Source: Weeksella massiliensis (GTDB taxonomy: Bacteria; Bacteroidota; Bacteroidia; Flavobacteriales; Weeksellaceae). From it: DNA of 64,000 nt. Positions 18,651 through 28,672 of this stretch are shown here, one piece after another. Within the stretch, counting starts at the first letter, position 1; each line of letters starts with the position of its first letter. A program made the position numbers and the translations under genes. The stretch is from contig CCMH01000018.1 in the NCBI GenBank assembly GCA_000751595.1, positions 1 to 64,000 on the forward strand, read 5' to 3'. Below the pieces are notes generated by a model that searched no databases, was not told where the DNA came from, and saw only the letters and a list, made by a program, of their open reading frames with translations.

Positions 18651-20804
18651 TTAATCTATCAGTTCAAAATCCAATTGTTTCTTCAAGAGATCTGCATTGA
18701 TCAATTTCACCGAAATCCGATCTCCTAATTGATATTTATTTCCAGTATTTCGTCCTACCAAAGCATGGTTTTTTTCATCAAAAGAATATTGATCGCCTGG
18801 TATATTTCGGGTACGGATTAACCCTTCACTTCGTGTAAGAGGCAACTCGACAAAAATTCCATATTCTTGTACTCCAGAGATAAAACCTTCGAAAGTTTCA
18901 CCTACAAATTCTTGCATATATTTTACTTGCATAAATTTTATTGACTCTCTTTCTGCTTCTGAAGCTAATTTTTCTCGGCTAGAACAATGCAAGCATTTAT
19001 CTTCGTACGTTGCTTGTGGCGGCGAAACTTTCTTATCCAAGAAATCTTGCAATAAACGGTGCGCCATCATGTCTGGATAACGACGAATTGGTGATGTAAA
19101 ATGGGTATAATAATCAAAAGCTAAACCGTAATGTCCGATATTTTCGGTAGAATATTTCGCTTTACTCATGCTTCGCATTGCCAAAGTTTCGATCATATTC
19201 TCTTCGGGTTTTCCTTTCACATCGGCCAATAATCGATTCATCGAACGGATAGTTTTTTTACGTTCACCGATTTCTAATTCATATCCAAACTGAATAACGA
19301 ATTTTTTTAGATCTAATAATTTATCAGGATCGGGTTCATCATGGATACGATAAATGTATGTTCTGCCACTTTCTTTCCCTTTCTCTAAGCTGACAAATTC
19401 GGATACTTTTCGGTTACATAGCAACATAAATTCTTCGATCAAATGATTAGAATCTTTGCTGATTTTGAAAAATACTCCACTCGGATTATTGTCTTGATCC
19501 AATTGAAATTTAACTTCGATTTTATCAAAATTAATCGCACCTTCTTTCATTCGTTGAGCGCGTAATTTCTTGGCCAATCGATCCAATGTTCTTATTTCTT
19601 CTTGGTAATCGCCTGCCTTTCCTTCGATAAGTTCTTGTGCTTCCTCATAACTAAAACGATGATTTGAATGAATCGCAGTTCGTCCGAACCAAGATTTCAC
19701 TACATCACCTTCGTTTGTTAATTCGAACACTCCCGAAAAAGTATATTTATCTTCATTTGGGCGCAAAGAACAAACATTATTACTCAAAATTTCGGGCAAC
19801 ATTGGCACTACTCGATCGACTAAATATACCGACGTTGCACGTTTATACGCTTCCTGATCGATCAGCATTCCGGGTTGCACATAATGGGTTACATCGGCAA
19901 TATGTACACCAATTTCCCAATTACCATTTTCCAATGGTCGAATCGATAAGGCATCATCAAAATCTTTGGCATCTTTCGGGTCGATAGTAAAGGTAAGTAT
20001 ATCGCGCATATCGCGGCGTTTCTTCACTTCGTTTTCATCTATTCGCGTATCGAGTTGTTGTGCTTCAGCTTCAACTTCTTCCGGAAAAGCTTCGGGTAAA
20101 CCAAACTCGAGCAAAATAGAATGCATTTCGACATTCGAGTTTTCTGGGTTGCCTAGAACTTCTGTAATTGTCCCAATTGGCGAATCAGATCCATCGGGCC
20201 AATCGTTGAGTTCGACCACAACTTTTTCTCCATTTTTAGCCTGATTTCCTTTTCCTTTCGGGATATAAAAATCACATGCTCCGGAGCCTTGCATACTTAC
20301 AAAACCATATTTACCCGATTTATGTTCTTCATAAATTCCGGTAAAACGAGTTTTCAGGCGTTGTACAATTTCTACAACTTCTGCTTCTCTCCTACTATAG
20401 GGCTTGGGCGGATAAAGATAAATCCGAACCGTATCGCCTTGCATGGCGTGTTTTGTTTTTCCTTTTGGTATAAAAATATCTTTTTCAGAACCTTCGACAA
20501 TCACATAAGCACTTCCGCTTTGCGTAATATCTATACTTCCTACTAAATAATCGCGTTCGATATTGGCCAACTTAAATTTACCTTTATCGGTTTCGATAAT
20601 CTTTTTTTCTCCACACAAAACATGTAAATTCTTGATCAGAATTTCTTTATCTATTCTACTTTCTAAATTTAGAGAAGCAGCTATTTGTTTGTAATTGAGT
20701 GGTTTATTTGGATTTTTAAATAAAACTTCGATTATTTTCTTAGTATATTTCTGAAGTTTTTGTTGATGATTTTTATTGTTATGAAATTTTTTCTTTTTCG
20801 ACAT
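18651..20804 (-). CDS. rnr: Ribonuclease R
   Basis: A 717-residue 3'-5' exoribonuclease of the RNase II/R family that degrades structured RNA. Domain order: N-terminal winged-helix part (to about 75), cold-shock/OB domains (about 80-230), RNB catalytic domain with the metal-binding TIDPKDAKDFDDALS (about 272-286) and RRYPDMMAHR late in the core, then a C-terminal S1 domain (about 630-715). Length is normal for the Bacteroidota form. Confidence 0.95.
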   Translation of the reverse strand: MSKKKKFHNNKNHQQKLQKYTKKIIEVLFKNPNKPLNYKQIAASLNLESRIDKEILIKNLHVLCGEKKIIETDKGKFKLANIERDYLVGSIDITQSGSAYVIVEGSEKDIFIPKGKTKHAMQGDTVRIYLYPPKPYSRREAEVVEIVQRLKTRFTGIYEEHKSGKYGFVSMQGSGACDFYIPKGKGNQAKNGEKVVVELNDWPDGSDSPIGTITEVLGNPENSNVEMHSILLEFGLPEAFPEEVEAEAQQLDTRIDENEVKKRRDMRDILTFTIDPKDAKDFDDALSIRPLENGNWEIGVHIADVTHYVQPGMLIDQEAYKRATSVYLVDRVVPMLPEILSNNVCSLRPNEDKYTFSGVFELTNEGDVVKSWFGRTAIHSNHRFSYEEAQELIEGKAGDYQEEIRTLDRLAKKLRAQRMKEGAINFDKIEVKFQLDQDNNPSGVFFKISKDSNHLIEEFMLLCNRKVSEFVSLEKGKESGRTYIYRIHDEPDPDKLLDLKKFVIQFGYELEIGERKKTIRSMNRLLADVKGKPEENMIETLAMRSMSKAKYSTENIGHYGLAFDYYTHFTSPIRRYPDMMAHRLLQDFLDKKVSPPQATYEDKCLHCSSREKLASEAERESIKFMQVKYMQEFVGETFEGFISGVQEYGIFVELPLTRSEGLIRTRNIPGDQYSFDEKNHALVGRNTGNKYQLGDRISVKLINADLLKKQLDFELID

Positions 20805-20888
20805 AGTGTTGATTAAACGATGTTTTTTTGGAAAACATCTCGTGCATTAAATTTACTTATTCTTTTTGTAGTATAGCATGGATTGTTC

Positions 20889-20922
20889 CAAAAAAAAAGA
20901 AATTGCTACGAACACGCAATTT
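20889..20922 (-). terminator. rpiB terminator overlapping its coding end
   Basis: The stem AAATTGC / GCAATTT flanks a short loop (20900-20922). On the minus strand it is followed by a T run (20891-20899). The stem takes in the last codons of rpiB. Confidence 0.6.
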
Positions 20923-21337
20923 TATTCACTCTTTTCTGATGACGATCACCCTCGAAAGGGGTATTTAAAAATACTTTCACAATCTCGAATGCATATTCAG
21001 CTGCAATAAATCTTGCTGGCAAAGCCAAGACATTTGCATCGTTATGTTTGCGTGATAATTCGGCAATGTCAGTCATCCAACATAAGGCAGAACGAATCCC
21101 AGCATGTTTGTTAGCCGTCATGTTTACGCCTTGTCCACTGCCGCAAATTACAATCCCAAAATCGCAACTTTTATTCTCGACAGCTTCGGCCGTTGGATGG
21201 GCAAAATCTGGATAATCAACACTTTCTGTTGATAACGTTCCAAAATCTTGATATTCAATCCCTTCAGTTGTTAATAACTGCTTAATTTTCTCCTTTAATT
21301 CGTATCCAGCGTGGTCAGATCCTATGGCAATTTTCAT
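20906..21337 (-). CDS. rpiB: Ribose-5-phosphate isomerase B
   Basis: A 143-residue RpiB/LacAB-family isomerase that interconverts ribose 5-phosphate and ribulose 5-phosphate. It starts MKIAIGSDHAGYELKEKI, and the active-site segment GIVICGSGQGVNMTANKHAGIRSALCW (about 65-91) includes the catalytic Cys. An upstream TTG-type start in frame is less likely. It is divergent from pgk across a 560-bp gap. Confidence 0.93.
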   Translation of the reverse strand: MKIAIGSDHAGYELKEKIKQLLTTEGIEYQDFGTLSTESVDYPDFAHPTAEAVENKSCDFGIVICGSGQGVNMTANKHAGIRSALCWMTDIAELSRKHNDANVLALPARFIAAEYAFEIVKVFLNTPFEGDRHQKRVNKIACS

Positions 21338-21358
21338 AATTTGTATAGTTTTTAACAT

Positions 21359-21895
21359 GCCTTTTGGGCATAAAGTTATAATTTAATGATAATCAATGCT
21401 TTAGAATATGTTGAAATTGTTGATAACTGTGAAATGAAAATTAATAACTTTTGACGGTCACTTCTTGGATTTTTGAAACAATTTTTTAGGTAATCAAAAA
21501 ATTAGATCCTGCAAGGCTTAGTTTTCATTTTCAAATAATTTCTATACACATCTATTTGCACAAATTTACGGCAAGGATATATCAACAAAAAATCTATTTC
21601 AACAATATTGACAATTTGTTAATAACGAAATTAATTCATTTAGTATCAATATCTTTACCTATTGATAACTTGTTCATAGTAGCGAATAACTTTTTAGACC
21701 AACAACTTATCAACATATTAACAGCCCTAATAAAGAGTAGTAGTTTTTCTTTTTTTAAAATTTAAAAATTAATTAAACTATCTCTATTAAACAGATGTTG
21801 ATATGTGAACAAAATAAAAAGGCGAGTGACTAAAAATCTTTGGTTACTTTTGTGCTAAGAAAAAACAACGCTAACAAAATAGAAGACAAAAAACA
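21359..21895. other. AT-rich gap with TGTTGATAA boxes; candidate replication origin
   Basis: There is no convincing gene here; a 69-codon frame (21556-21765) is AT-rich noise. Two exact copies of TGTTGATAA (21418-21426; reverse at 21707-21715) and four one-mismatch copies (21579, 21617, 21660, 21796) lie within 390 bp. The box is one base from the classical DnaA box TGTGGATAA. The stretch is very AT-rich, with long A/T tracts around 21740-21780. Genes diverge from it, and the parS-like site, mnmG and rnpA lie within 14 kb. dnaA itself is not here. This is an inference, not proof. Confidence 0.45.
21845..21852 (+). promoter_or_regulatory. Candidate pgk promoter -7 element
   Basis: TACTTTTG matches TAnnTTTG, 43 bp before the pgk ATG. 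No good TTG -33 box is seen at the expected distance. Confidence 0.5.
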
Positions 21896-23089
21896 ATGAA
21901 AACAATTGACGATTTCAATTTCGCAAACCAAAAAGCTCTTATCCGGGTCGATTTCAATGTTCCGCAAGATGCCAATTTACAAGTCACCGATGCAACGAGA
22001 ATTGTTGCGGTGAAACCCACGATAGAAAAAATTCTCAACGACGGAGGTTCGGTTGTCTTGATGAGTCATTTAGGACGACCAAAAGGAGAAGTAAACGAAC
22101 AATTCTCGCTGAAAAATATCGTCCCAAAAATCGAAGAAGTTCTAGGTAGAAAAGTCATTTTTGCAACAGATACGGTAGGAGAAGATGCACAACAAAAAGT
22201 TGCCGCTTTGCAAAACGGTGAAATTCTTTTGTTAGAAAATGTACGTTTCCAAGCAGAAGAGGAAAAAGGTGATCGAGATTTTGCCGAAAAATTGAGCAAA
22301 TTTGGCGATATTTATGTCAATGATGCTTTCGGTACTGCGCACAGAGCACACGCTTCTACTGCCATTGTAGCCGAATTTTTTCCGGGCAAAAAAGCCTTTG
22401 GTTATTTGATGCAACAAGAATTACAAGCGATAGAAAAAGTGTTAAAATCGGGCGAACATCCTATTACTGCTGTTTTGGGTGGCGCAAAAGTTTCATCGAA
22501 AATTACCATTATCAATAATATTTTACCCGTCATCGATAACCTAATTATTGGTGGAGGAATGACTTATACATTTATCAAAGCACAGGGCGGAAAAATTGGT
22601 GCTTCGTTGGTTGAAGACGATAAATTAGATTTGGCAAAAGAAATTATAGAAGCTTGTAAGAAAAACAACGTCCAACTCTATTTACCGACCGACAATGTTA
22701 TTGCCGATAAATTTTCGAACGATGCAAAAACTCAATTGGTTGCCGTAAACGAAATACCAGATAATTGGATGGGAATGGATGTTGGTCCCGAAACTTCTGC
22801 CCAATTTGCAAAAGTAATTCTCGAGTCGAAAACAATTTTGTGGAACGGTCCTTTGGGAGTATTCGAGATGGAAAATTTCGCAAAAGGAACCATCGCTTTA
22901 GGAGATGCCATTGCCGAAGCAACCCAAAAAGGAGCTTTTTCTTTGGTCGGAGGTGGCGATTCGGTGGCTTTCGTTAAAGCTTTCGGGTACGATGATAAAG
23001 TGAGCTATGTTTCTACCGGTGGTGGTGCAATGTTAGAGAGTTTAGAAGGGAAAGAATTACCCGGCGTAGCTGCTATTTTGCAAGACTAA
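21896..23089 (+). CDS. pgk: Phosphoglycerate kinase
   Basis: Glycolytic 3-phosphoglycerate kinase of 397 residues. It has the N-terminal signature region RVDFNVPQD (about 17-25), MSHLGRPKG (about 57-65), the hinge-near [11 protein letters not shown] and the nucleotide loop GGGDSVAF (about 350-357). Length is normal. It is monocistronic by its strong downstream terminator. Confidence 0.97.
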   Translation: MKTIDDFNFANQKALIRVDFNVPQDANLQVTDATRIVAVKPTIEKILNDGGSVVLMSHLGRPKGEVNEQFSLKNIVPKIEEVLGRKVIFATDTVGEDAQQKVAALQNGEILLLENVRFQAEEEKGDRDFAEKLSKFGDIYVNDAFGTAHRAHASTAIVAEFFPGKKAFGYLMQQELQAIEKVLKSGEHPITAVLGGAKVSSKITIINNILPVIDNLIIGGGMTYTFIKAQGGKIGASLVEDDKLDLAKEIIEACKKNNVQLYLPTDNVIADKFSNDAKTQLVAVNEIPDNWMGMDVGPETSAQFAKVILESKTILWNGPLGVFEMENFAKGTIALGDAIAEATQKGAFSLVGGGDSVAFVKAFGYDDKVSYVSTGGGAMLESLEGKELPGVAAILQD

Positions 23090-23110
23090 AAGTAAACGAA
23101 AATAATATAC

Positions 23111-23145
23111 AAAAACGCCGATAAAATCTTTTTATCGGCGTTTTT
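23111..23145. terminator. Bidirectional terminator
   Basis: The 15-bp stem AAAAACGCCGATAAA / TTTATCGGCGTTTTT lies between the convergent pgk and small secreted protein genes. Confidence 0.92.
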
Positions 23146-23160
23146 GTTGCGATCAATTAA

Positions 23161-23529
23161 TTATTTTCCTTGTTTATTTTTGTACAATTCGTATTGTTTC
23201 GGTGTAAGAATTTGTTCGATTCCTACCGAGTTTGTCGAACCAAAATTATAAGAAGAACGTCTTTCTGCAGCCTTAGGATCGTATTGTTCTGCTTTAGAAT
23301 ATTGCAGCGTTCCTCGGCTTGTTCTTCGGGTAGAATTTTTGGCTTGTTGATCGTTTAGATACCAATTTTTTAGGGCAATTTCTTGCTCTTTGGTCAATTG
23401 TAAATCATTGAATTGATGCATAAATTCTTCTTGCGTCATTCTCGGATTGTAGTCGGTTTGGTTTCTTTGGGTTTGTGCAGAAACGCTCAACATACATCCA
23501 AAACTCAAAAGCATTATTATTTTTTTCAT
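23161..23529 (-). CDS. Small secreted protein, unknown function
   Basis: A 122-residue protein starting at the ATG at 23529. It has a signal peptide (MKKIIMLLSFGCMLSVSAQ) and a charged mature part with DYNPRMTQEEF and LTKEQEIALKNW, ending in a segment on LTPKQYELYKNK. The repeated LT-K-Q pattern is like that in small periplasmic Spy/CpxP-type stress proteins, but I cannot assign it firmly. It has no operon partner. Confidence 0.65.
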   Translation of the reverse strand: MKKIIMLLSFGCMLSVSAQTQRNQTDYNPRMTQEEFMHQFNDLQLTKEQEIALKNWYLNDQQAKNSTRRTSRGTLQYSKAEQYDPKAAERRSSYNFGSTNSVGIEQILTPKQYELYKNKQGK

Positions 23530-23768
23530 GTTCTTCAAATTTTTTCGTTGAGCAGAAATATTTCAATTCTTATACCAAACTAAAATTCAAACCTTTAAAA
23601 ACTTTTCCTACCAAAAGATTATCCTACCAAAAAAATAGAAAATCTTGTTTTTTATTTCGGTAGGATGAAATAATGGGCGATAAAAGTCGATTCTTAACAA
23701 AGTTTAACACAACAATAGGATAGATTTCTTACCTTAACACTTGATATTGTAAATATTTAGTTGAAAAT

Positions 23769-24782
23769 TTGAACGTTAAAATCAAATCACAATCAACCTT
23801 GGAAATACAAGAACTCAATCAGCTAATCGAAACCAAAAGCGAAGTCATTACCCGTCTTTCGAATGAAATTAATAAAACGATTATTGGCCAAGAAAAAATG
23901 GTCGAAAGTTTACTTATTGGTTTATTAGGGAACGGACATATTTTGCTAGAAGGTGTTCCGGGATTGGCCAAAACATTAGCGATCAAAACGCTATCGCAAG
24001 CAGTAGATGGCAGTTTTTCTCGTATTCAATTTACGCCAGATTTGTTGCCGGCAGATGTTGTAGGAACTTTAATCTACAACGTAAAAGAAAATGATTTTAG
24101 CATAAAAAAAGGGCCTATTTTCGCCAACTTTGTCCTTGCAGACGAGATCAACCGTTCGCCCGCAAAAGTACAATCTGCTTTGCTAGAAGCGATGCAAGAA
24201 AAACAAGTAACAATTGGCGATGAAACCTATTTGCTCGATAATCCTTTTTTGGTAATGGCGACCCAAAATCCGGTAGAACAAGAAGGTACTTATCCTTTGC
24301 CCGAAGCGCAAGTCGATCGTTTTATGCTAAAAACCGTGATTACCTATCCGAGTAAAAAGGCAGAACAAACGATTTTGCGACATGCGATTCAGCAAACATT
24401 TCCGAAGATAGAAAAGGTAATTTCTTTACAAGAAATTCTCGAAGCTCGAGAAATTGTGAAGAAAGTTTACATGGACGAAAAAATAGAGAAATATATCCTT
24501 GATATTGTTTTTGCAACCCGACAACCCGACGAGGTCGGATTAGAAAAATTGGTCCCGATGATATCTTTTGGGTCGTCTCCGCGTGGATCGATTAATTTGG
24601 CCCAAGCAGCAAAAGTATATGCTTTCTTACATAAAAGAGGCTATGTGATACCAGACGACGTACGGGCGGTTTCTAAAGATGTTTTGCGTCATCGAATCGG
24701 GATTACTTACGAGGCCGAAGCAGAAAATATTACTCCAGAAGAAATTATCGATAATATTCTGAACGTAGTTCCTGTTCCATAA
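23769..24782 (+). CDS. moxR: MoxR-family AAA+ ATPase
   Basis: A 337-residue MoxR ATPase, the chaperone-like first gene of the Bat locus. It has Walker A-type GVPGLAKT (about 60-67), Walker B LADEINR (about 120-126), the sensor ATQNPVEQEGTYPLPEAQVDRFM and an SPRGSINLAQAAK arginine region. No ATG fits the N terminus, so a TTG at 23769 is taken as start. Family members act on VWA-domain partners, which are encoded next. It is the lead gene of a seven-gene operon. Confidence 0.92.
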   Translation: MNVKIKSQSTLEIQELNQLIETKSEVITRLSNEINKTIIGQEKMVESLLIGLLGNGHILLEGVPGLAKTLAIKTLSQAVDGSFSRIQFTPDLLPADVVGTLIYNVKENDFSIKKGPIFANFVLADEINRSPAKVQSALLEAMQEKQVTIGDETYLLDNPFLVMATQNPVEQEGTYPLPEAQVDRFMLKTVITYPSKKAEQTILRHAIQQTFPKIEKVISLQEILEAREIVKKVYMDEKIEKYILDIVFATRQPDEVGLEKLVPMISFGSSPRGSINLAQAAKVYAFLHKRGYVIPDDVRAVSKDVLRHRIGITYEAEAENITPEEIIDNILNVVPVP

Positions 24783-24797
24783 TAAATTATTTTTGGG

Positions 24798-25670
24798 ATG
24801 GATGTAAATGAAATAATCAAACGGGTAAAACGAATTGAAATAAAAAGTCGTCGAAAAGCTTCTGATCTTTTTATGGGCGAATACAATAGTTCGTTTAAAG
24901 GAAGAGGGATGATTTTTTCTGAGATTCGACCTTATCAATATGGAGATGATGTTCGCAGTATAGATTGGAATAAAACTGCGCGATATGATGAAGTTTATGT
25001 AAAAGTTTTCGAGGAAGAACGTGAGCAAACCCTCTACCTGATGGTCGATGTTTCGGGATCTGATTATTATGGTACCCGAAAACAAATAAAAATGGAAACT
25101 ATTGCAGAGATATGTGCTACGTTGGCATTTTCGGCAATTACCTATAACGATCGCGTGGGTATGGTGCTGTATTCTGATCATATCGAAAAAATGATTCCGC
25201 CCAAAAAAGGCAAACAACATGTTTTGCGAATCATCCGAGAATTGGTTACAATCGAACCCAAAAGTAAACAAACCAATTTGCAACAATCACTCGAAGAGTT
25301 TATGCAAAAGGTGAAAAGAAGAAATAATGTTTTTATTTTTTCTGATTTTATTGATGCGTCGGATTATGAAAAACAAATACGGATTTTGGCCAAAAAACAT
25401 CAAGTTACCGGCCTTCGGATTTTTGATGAAAAGGAAACTGTTTTCCCCGATATAGGCTTGGTCAATATCCAAGATAGCGAAACGGGGGAAATTCGCTTAA
25501 TCAATACTTCTTCACCCGAAGTGCGAAAAACATATCATCAATATTATCAAAATTTAGAACGTCGATTTGAGGCAATTTTTAAGAAAAATAATGCAGGTTT
25601 TCTGAAAATTAGATCCGATGAAGATTACGTAAAACCATTGTTAAACTATTTCAAAACCCAAAAAAGATAA
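24798..25670 (+). CDS. DUF58-domain protein
   Basis: A 290-residue cytosolic DUF58/VWA-like protein. The DUF58 core appears as GRGMIFSEIRPYQYGDDVRSIDWNKTARYDE, with a MIDAS-like VDVSGSD further on. DUF58 genes almost always follow moxR in Bat loci. It ends TAATG, overlapping the next start by one base. Confidence 0.9.
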   Translation: MDVNEIIKRVKRIEIKSRRKASDLFMGEYNSSFKGRGMIFSEIRPYQYGDDVRSIDWNKTARYDEVYVKVFEEEREQTLYLMVDVSGSDYYGTRKQIKMETIAEICATLAFSAITYNDRVGMVLYSDHIEKMIPPKKGKQHVLRIIRELVTIEPKSKQTNLQQSLEEFMQKVKRRNNVFIFSDFIDASDYEKQIRILAKKHQVTGLRIFDEKETVFPDIGLVNIQDSETGEIRLINTSSPEVRKTYHQYYQNLERRFEAIFKKNNAGFLKIRSDEDYVKPLLNYFKTQKR

Positions 25671-26632
25671 TGAAAAAAATAGCATGCTTTTGTTTCTTTT
25701 TTAGTTTTTGTATGGCTTTTGCGCAGCTACAAAGTAGGATCGATACTGCCCGAATAAAAATAGGCGAACCGATCAAACTGCAGTTTCAGTTACCGATACA
25801 GCCAAATGATCATGTGGTGATGCCTACTTTTGGCGATTCGCTTTCTTATCATATCGAAATTTTGCACCATCAATTGGATACGTTAGCGGATTCGGATGGA
25901 AAGAAAACCTTGCAACAAACGCTGGAAATTACAAGTTTCGAGCCTGGTCAATTTCTTATTAAGCCGATAAAAATTATCAAAAATAAGGATACACTTCGTA
26001 CCAAATCGTTTCAGATTTATGTGTTAGATGTCAATGTAGATACCGAAAATCCGCAACTTGCTCCCAATAAACCGATCATGGAGGAATATTATACCTGGAA
26101 AGATTATTGGAATCGTTATTGGGTGTACGGCATTATTGCGTTGGTTTTATTTATCATCGCGATTGTCCTTGTTATCTTATATATTCGCTCGAAAAGTAAA
26201 GGGCTGAAACCGATTATAAAGAAAACACCTTTCGATGAAATGATGGACGAATTGAAGTCGATTGATAAGAAAAAATATCTCGAAAGAAACGAACAAAAAG
26301 AGTTTTACACTCGCTTGAGTTTTGCGCTGAAAAATTATATCGGTCGCTTGTACAATTTTCATGGAACCGAACTATTGACCGATGAATTGGTTAACGAAGT
26401 AGCCAAAAAAGAAGAAGTTGATGAAAAAGATGTACAACAATTGAATCGTTTTTTGGCTGATGCGGATTTGGTGAAATTTGCCAAACAAACGTTCGATGTT
26501 TCTATTGGTTTGAGTTATAGAGAATGGATAGAAAAATTTGTACAACGATTGAAACCAATCGAAATTCCCGAAAATAAAGATCTGAATGTGGACGAAGTAA
26601 CGGGTGAAAATTATAGAAAAATTAAGGAATAA
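25670..26632 (+). CDS. Bat-operon membrane protein with BatD-like ectodomain
   Basis: A 320-residue protein with a signal peptide (ending MAFAQ), a periplasmic beta-rich part (about 20-145, opening IDTARIKIGEPIKLQFQL, like the start of BatD domains), one transmembrane helix (about 152-175) and a cytosolic tail (about 180-320) with charged helices. Its position between DUF58 and batA is the usual one for this DUF4381-like component. It is translationally coupled at both ends (TAATG). Confidence 0.75.
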   Translation: MKKIACFCFFFSFCMAFAQLQSRIDTARIKIGEPIKLQFQLPIQPNDHVVMPTFGDSLSYHIEILHHQLDTLADSDGKKTLQQTLEITSFEPGQFLIKPIKIIKNKDTLRTKSFQIYVLDVNVDTENPQLAPNKPIMEEYYTWKDYWNRYWVYGIIALVLFIIAIVLVILYIRSKSKGLKPIIKKTPFDEMMDELKSIDKKKYLERNEQKEFYTRLSFALKNYIGRLYNFHGTELLTDELVNEVAKKEEVDEKDVQQLNRFLADADLVKFAKQTFDVSIGLSYREWIEKFVQRLKPIEIPENKDLNVDEVTGENYRKIKE

Positions 26633-27648
26633 TGAGTAATTTCGAATTTCAACATCCCTGGTTTCTTTTGCTCTTACTGCTTATTCCTTGCGCTATTTTG
26701 TGGCAAGTATCTCGACAGAAAAAGCAGAAACAAGCCATGCAAATCAGTACGTTGCGGGCTTTCGGAGGTGCAAAAAGTGCTTTGACGCAATTGCGTCCTT
26801 TGTTGCCTATTCTTCGGTATTTGGCTTTGGCTTTGTGCATCGTTGCGCTTGCTCGACCAAGAATTGTTGATGTTTCTACCAAAATAAAATCCGATAAAGG
26901 AGTTGATATAATGCTCACCGTCGATACATCTTTGAGTATGTTGGCGCGCGATTTAGAACCCGATCGCTTGTCGGCTCTTAAGGTGGTTGCGGTGAAATTT
27001 GCGCAAGAAAGACAAGCCGACCGTTTGGGACTTGTATCCTATTCGGGCGAAGCGCTGACACGTGTTCCATTGACCACCGACCGAGAAGTTCTTATTCGCG
27101 AGATAAATGCATTACAATCGGGTGAATTAGAAGACGGAACTGCCATCGGGATTGGTTTGGCAACAGCGATCAATCATATCAAAGATAGTAAAGCAAAAAG
27201 CAAGGTAATTATTCTAATGACCGATGGAGTAGAAAGTATCAATCCGACCAATGATTTGATGTATATTTCTCCACATACAGCAGCAGAAATGGCAGCTTCT
27301 CGCGGGATAAAAGTCTATACAATTGGGATAGGAACGCGTGGTTTGGCTCCTTTTCCTACCGGTTATGATATGTTAGGAAATTATATTTTTGATATGATGC
27401 CTGTCGATATTGATGAAAAATTATTGCAAAATATTGCCGATCTCACCGGTGGATTATATTTTAGAGCCACAGATAATCAATCTTTGCAAAAAATCTATCA
27501 AGAAATAGATCGATTAGAGAAATCAGAAATCAATGAAGTTAAATATTATAATTATACCGAATTATTTGCACGTTTTCTGATTCCGGCACTTGTATTGTTG
27601 CTGATCGAACTTTTTTTACGTCGAACCCTTTTTAAACAATTAATCTAA
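26632..27648 (+). CDS. batA: Aerotolerance protein BatA (VWA domain)
   Basis: A 338-residue inner-membrane protein with N-terminal helices (about 8-25, 58-75), a von Willebrand A domain with MIDAS motif VDTSLSM (about 102-108) and a later IILMTDGVES, and a C-terminal helix (about 308-330). BatA/BatB form a complex linked to oxygen tolerance in Bacteroides; that role is family knowledge. The start is coupled to the previous stop. Confidence 0.9.
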   Translation: MSNFEFQHPWFLLLLLLIPCAILWQVSRQKKQKQAMQISTLRAFGGAKSALTQLRPLLPILRYLALALCIVALARPRIVDVSTKIKSDKGVDIMLTVDTSLSMLARDLEPDRLSALKVVAVKFAQERQADRLGLVSYSGEALTRVPLTTDREVLIREINALQSGELEDGTAIGIGLATAINHIKDSKAKSKVIILMTDGVESINPTNDLMYISPHTAAEMAASRGIKVYTIGIGTRGLAPFPTGYDMLGNYIFDMMPVDIDEKLLQNIADLTGGLYFRATDNQSLQKIYQEIDRLEKSEINEVKYYNYTELFARFLIPALVLLLIELFLRRTLFKQLI

Positions 27649-28658
27649 TGCAGTGGGGTGATATACAACAAGTTTGGTGGTTATTGGCGTTGATTGTTTT
27701 GGTTTATCTTTCGATCAGTGTGTATCGTTGGCGAAAAAAAGTGAAAGCTACTTTTGTCGATTCTCATTTGCAATCGCTGATTTTTCCGGATAATTCACCA
27801 GCGAAATTTGGCCTGAAACTCATCCTATCTTGTCTCGGACTATTTTTACTTATCTTGGCTCTTATGGATCCTTTGGGTGGTGTAGAAGAAAGAGAAGTTA
27901 GCCGAGAAGGAATAGATATCGTGTATCTTTTAGATGTTTCGACCAGTATGGATGCGCAAGATGTTGCACCTAGCCGTTTGATGAAAGCTTCTCGCATTGT
28001 CAGTCAATCCCTCAATTCGCTTGGTGGTGATCGGGCAGCCTTGGTAATTTTTGCCGCAGACGGTTATACGATTTCCCCTCTAACCAATGATTATGCTGCG
28101 ATTGATAGTTATCTGAATAGTTTATCTACGAATCTGATTTCTAATCAAGGAACTGATTTTTCGGCCGCTTTTCGAGAAGTTGTTTCTGTTTTGAAAGGCG
28201 CACCAAACACCAGTAAATTAGTGGTGCTTTTGTCGGATGGCGAAGATCATGAAAGTAGTGAAAATCAAGCGATTAAATTAGCAAACGATAACCAGATTCA
28301 TGTAGTTTCGGTAGGAATAGGAACGGACAAAGGCGCACCAATTCCTGTACAATCTATGTATGGTGATGGTTACAAAACCGATCAATATGGGCAAACTGTC
28401 ATTACCAAATTAGAAGAAAAAAATCTTGATAAAATTGCTCAACAAACCAATGGAATGTACCTGAATAATGGAACGGTAAATGAAATTGTACAAAAGATAA
28501 ATGAGTATAAAAAACGATTGGATAAAACCCAAGTCTCACAATCATTTACCCACGATATGAAACATCTTTTCCAATGGTTTTTGGGATTTGCGATCTTGTT
28601 GCTTTTTATAGAATTATTAACATCTGACTATAAGAAATTTAACGGAAAAAAAGAATAA
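27648..28658 (+). CDS. batB: Aerotolerance protein BatB (VWA domain)
   Basis: A 336-residue paralogue of BatA: two N-terminal helices (about 8-22, 55-75), a VWA domain with MIDAS LDVSTSMDAQD (about 96-106) and VVLLSDGEDHESS, and a C-terminal helix (about 305-325). It is coupled by TAATG to batA and is followed by batC after 14 bp. Confidence 0.9.
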   Translation: MQWGDIQQVWWLLALIVLVYLSISVYRWRKKVKATFVDSHLQSLIFPDNSPAKFGLKLILSCLGLFLLILALMDPLGGVEEREVSREGIDIVYLLDVSTSMDAQDVAPSRLMKASRIVSQSLNSLGGDRAALVIFAADGYTISPLTNDYAAIDSYLNSLSTNLISNQGTDFSAAFREVVSVLKGAPNTSKLVVLLSDGEDHESSENQAIKLANDNQIHVVSVGIGTDKGAPIPVQSMYGDGYKTDQYGQTVITKLEEKNLDKIAQQTNGMYLNNGTVNEIVQKINEYKKRLDKTQVSQSFTHDMKHLFQWFLGFAILLLFIELLTSDYKKFNGKKE

Positions 28659-28672
28659 GTTTGTAAGACAAA

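Noticed and set aside
21556-21765. 69-codon frame in the rpiB-pgk gap
   Set aside because: AT-rich composition, no family-like sequence, and it crosses the TGTTGATAA boxes; better read as part of an origin-like region.
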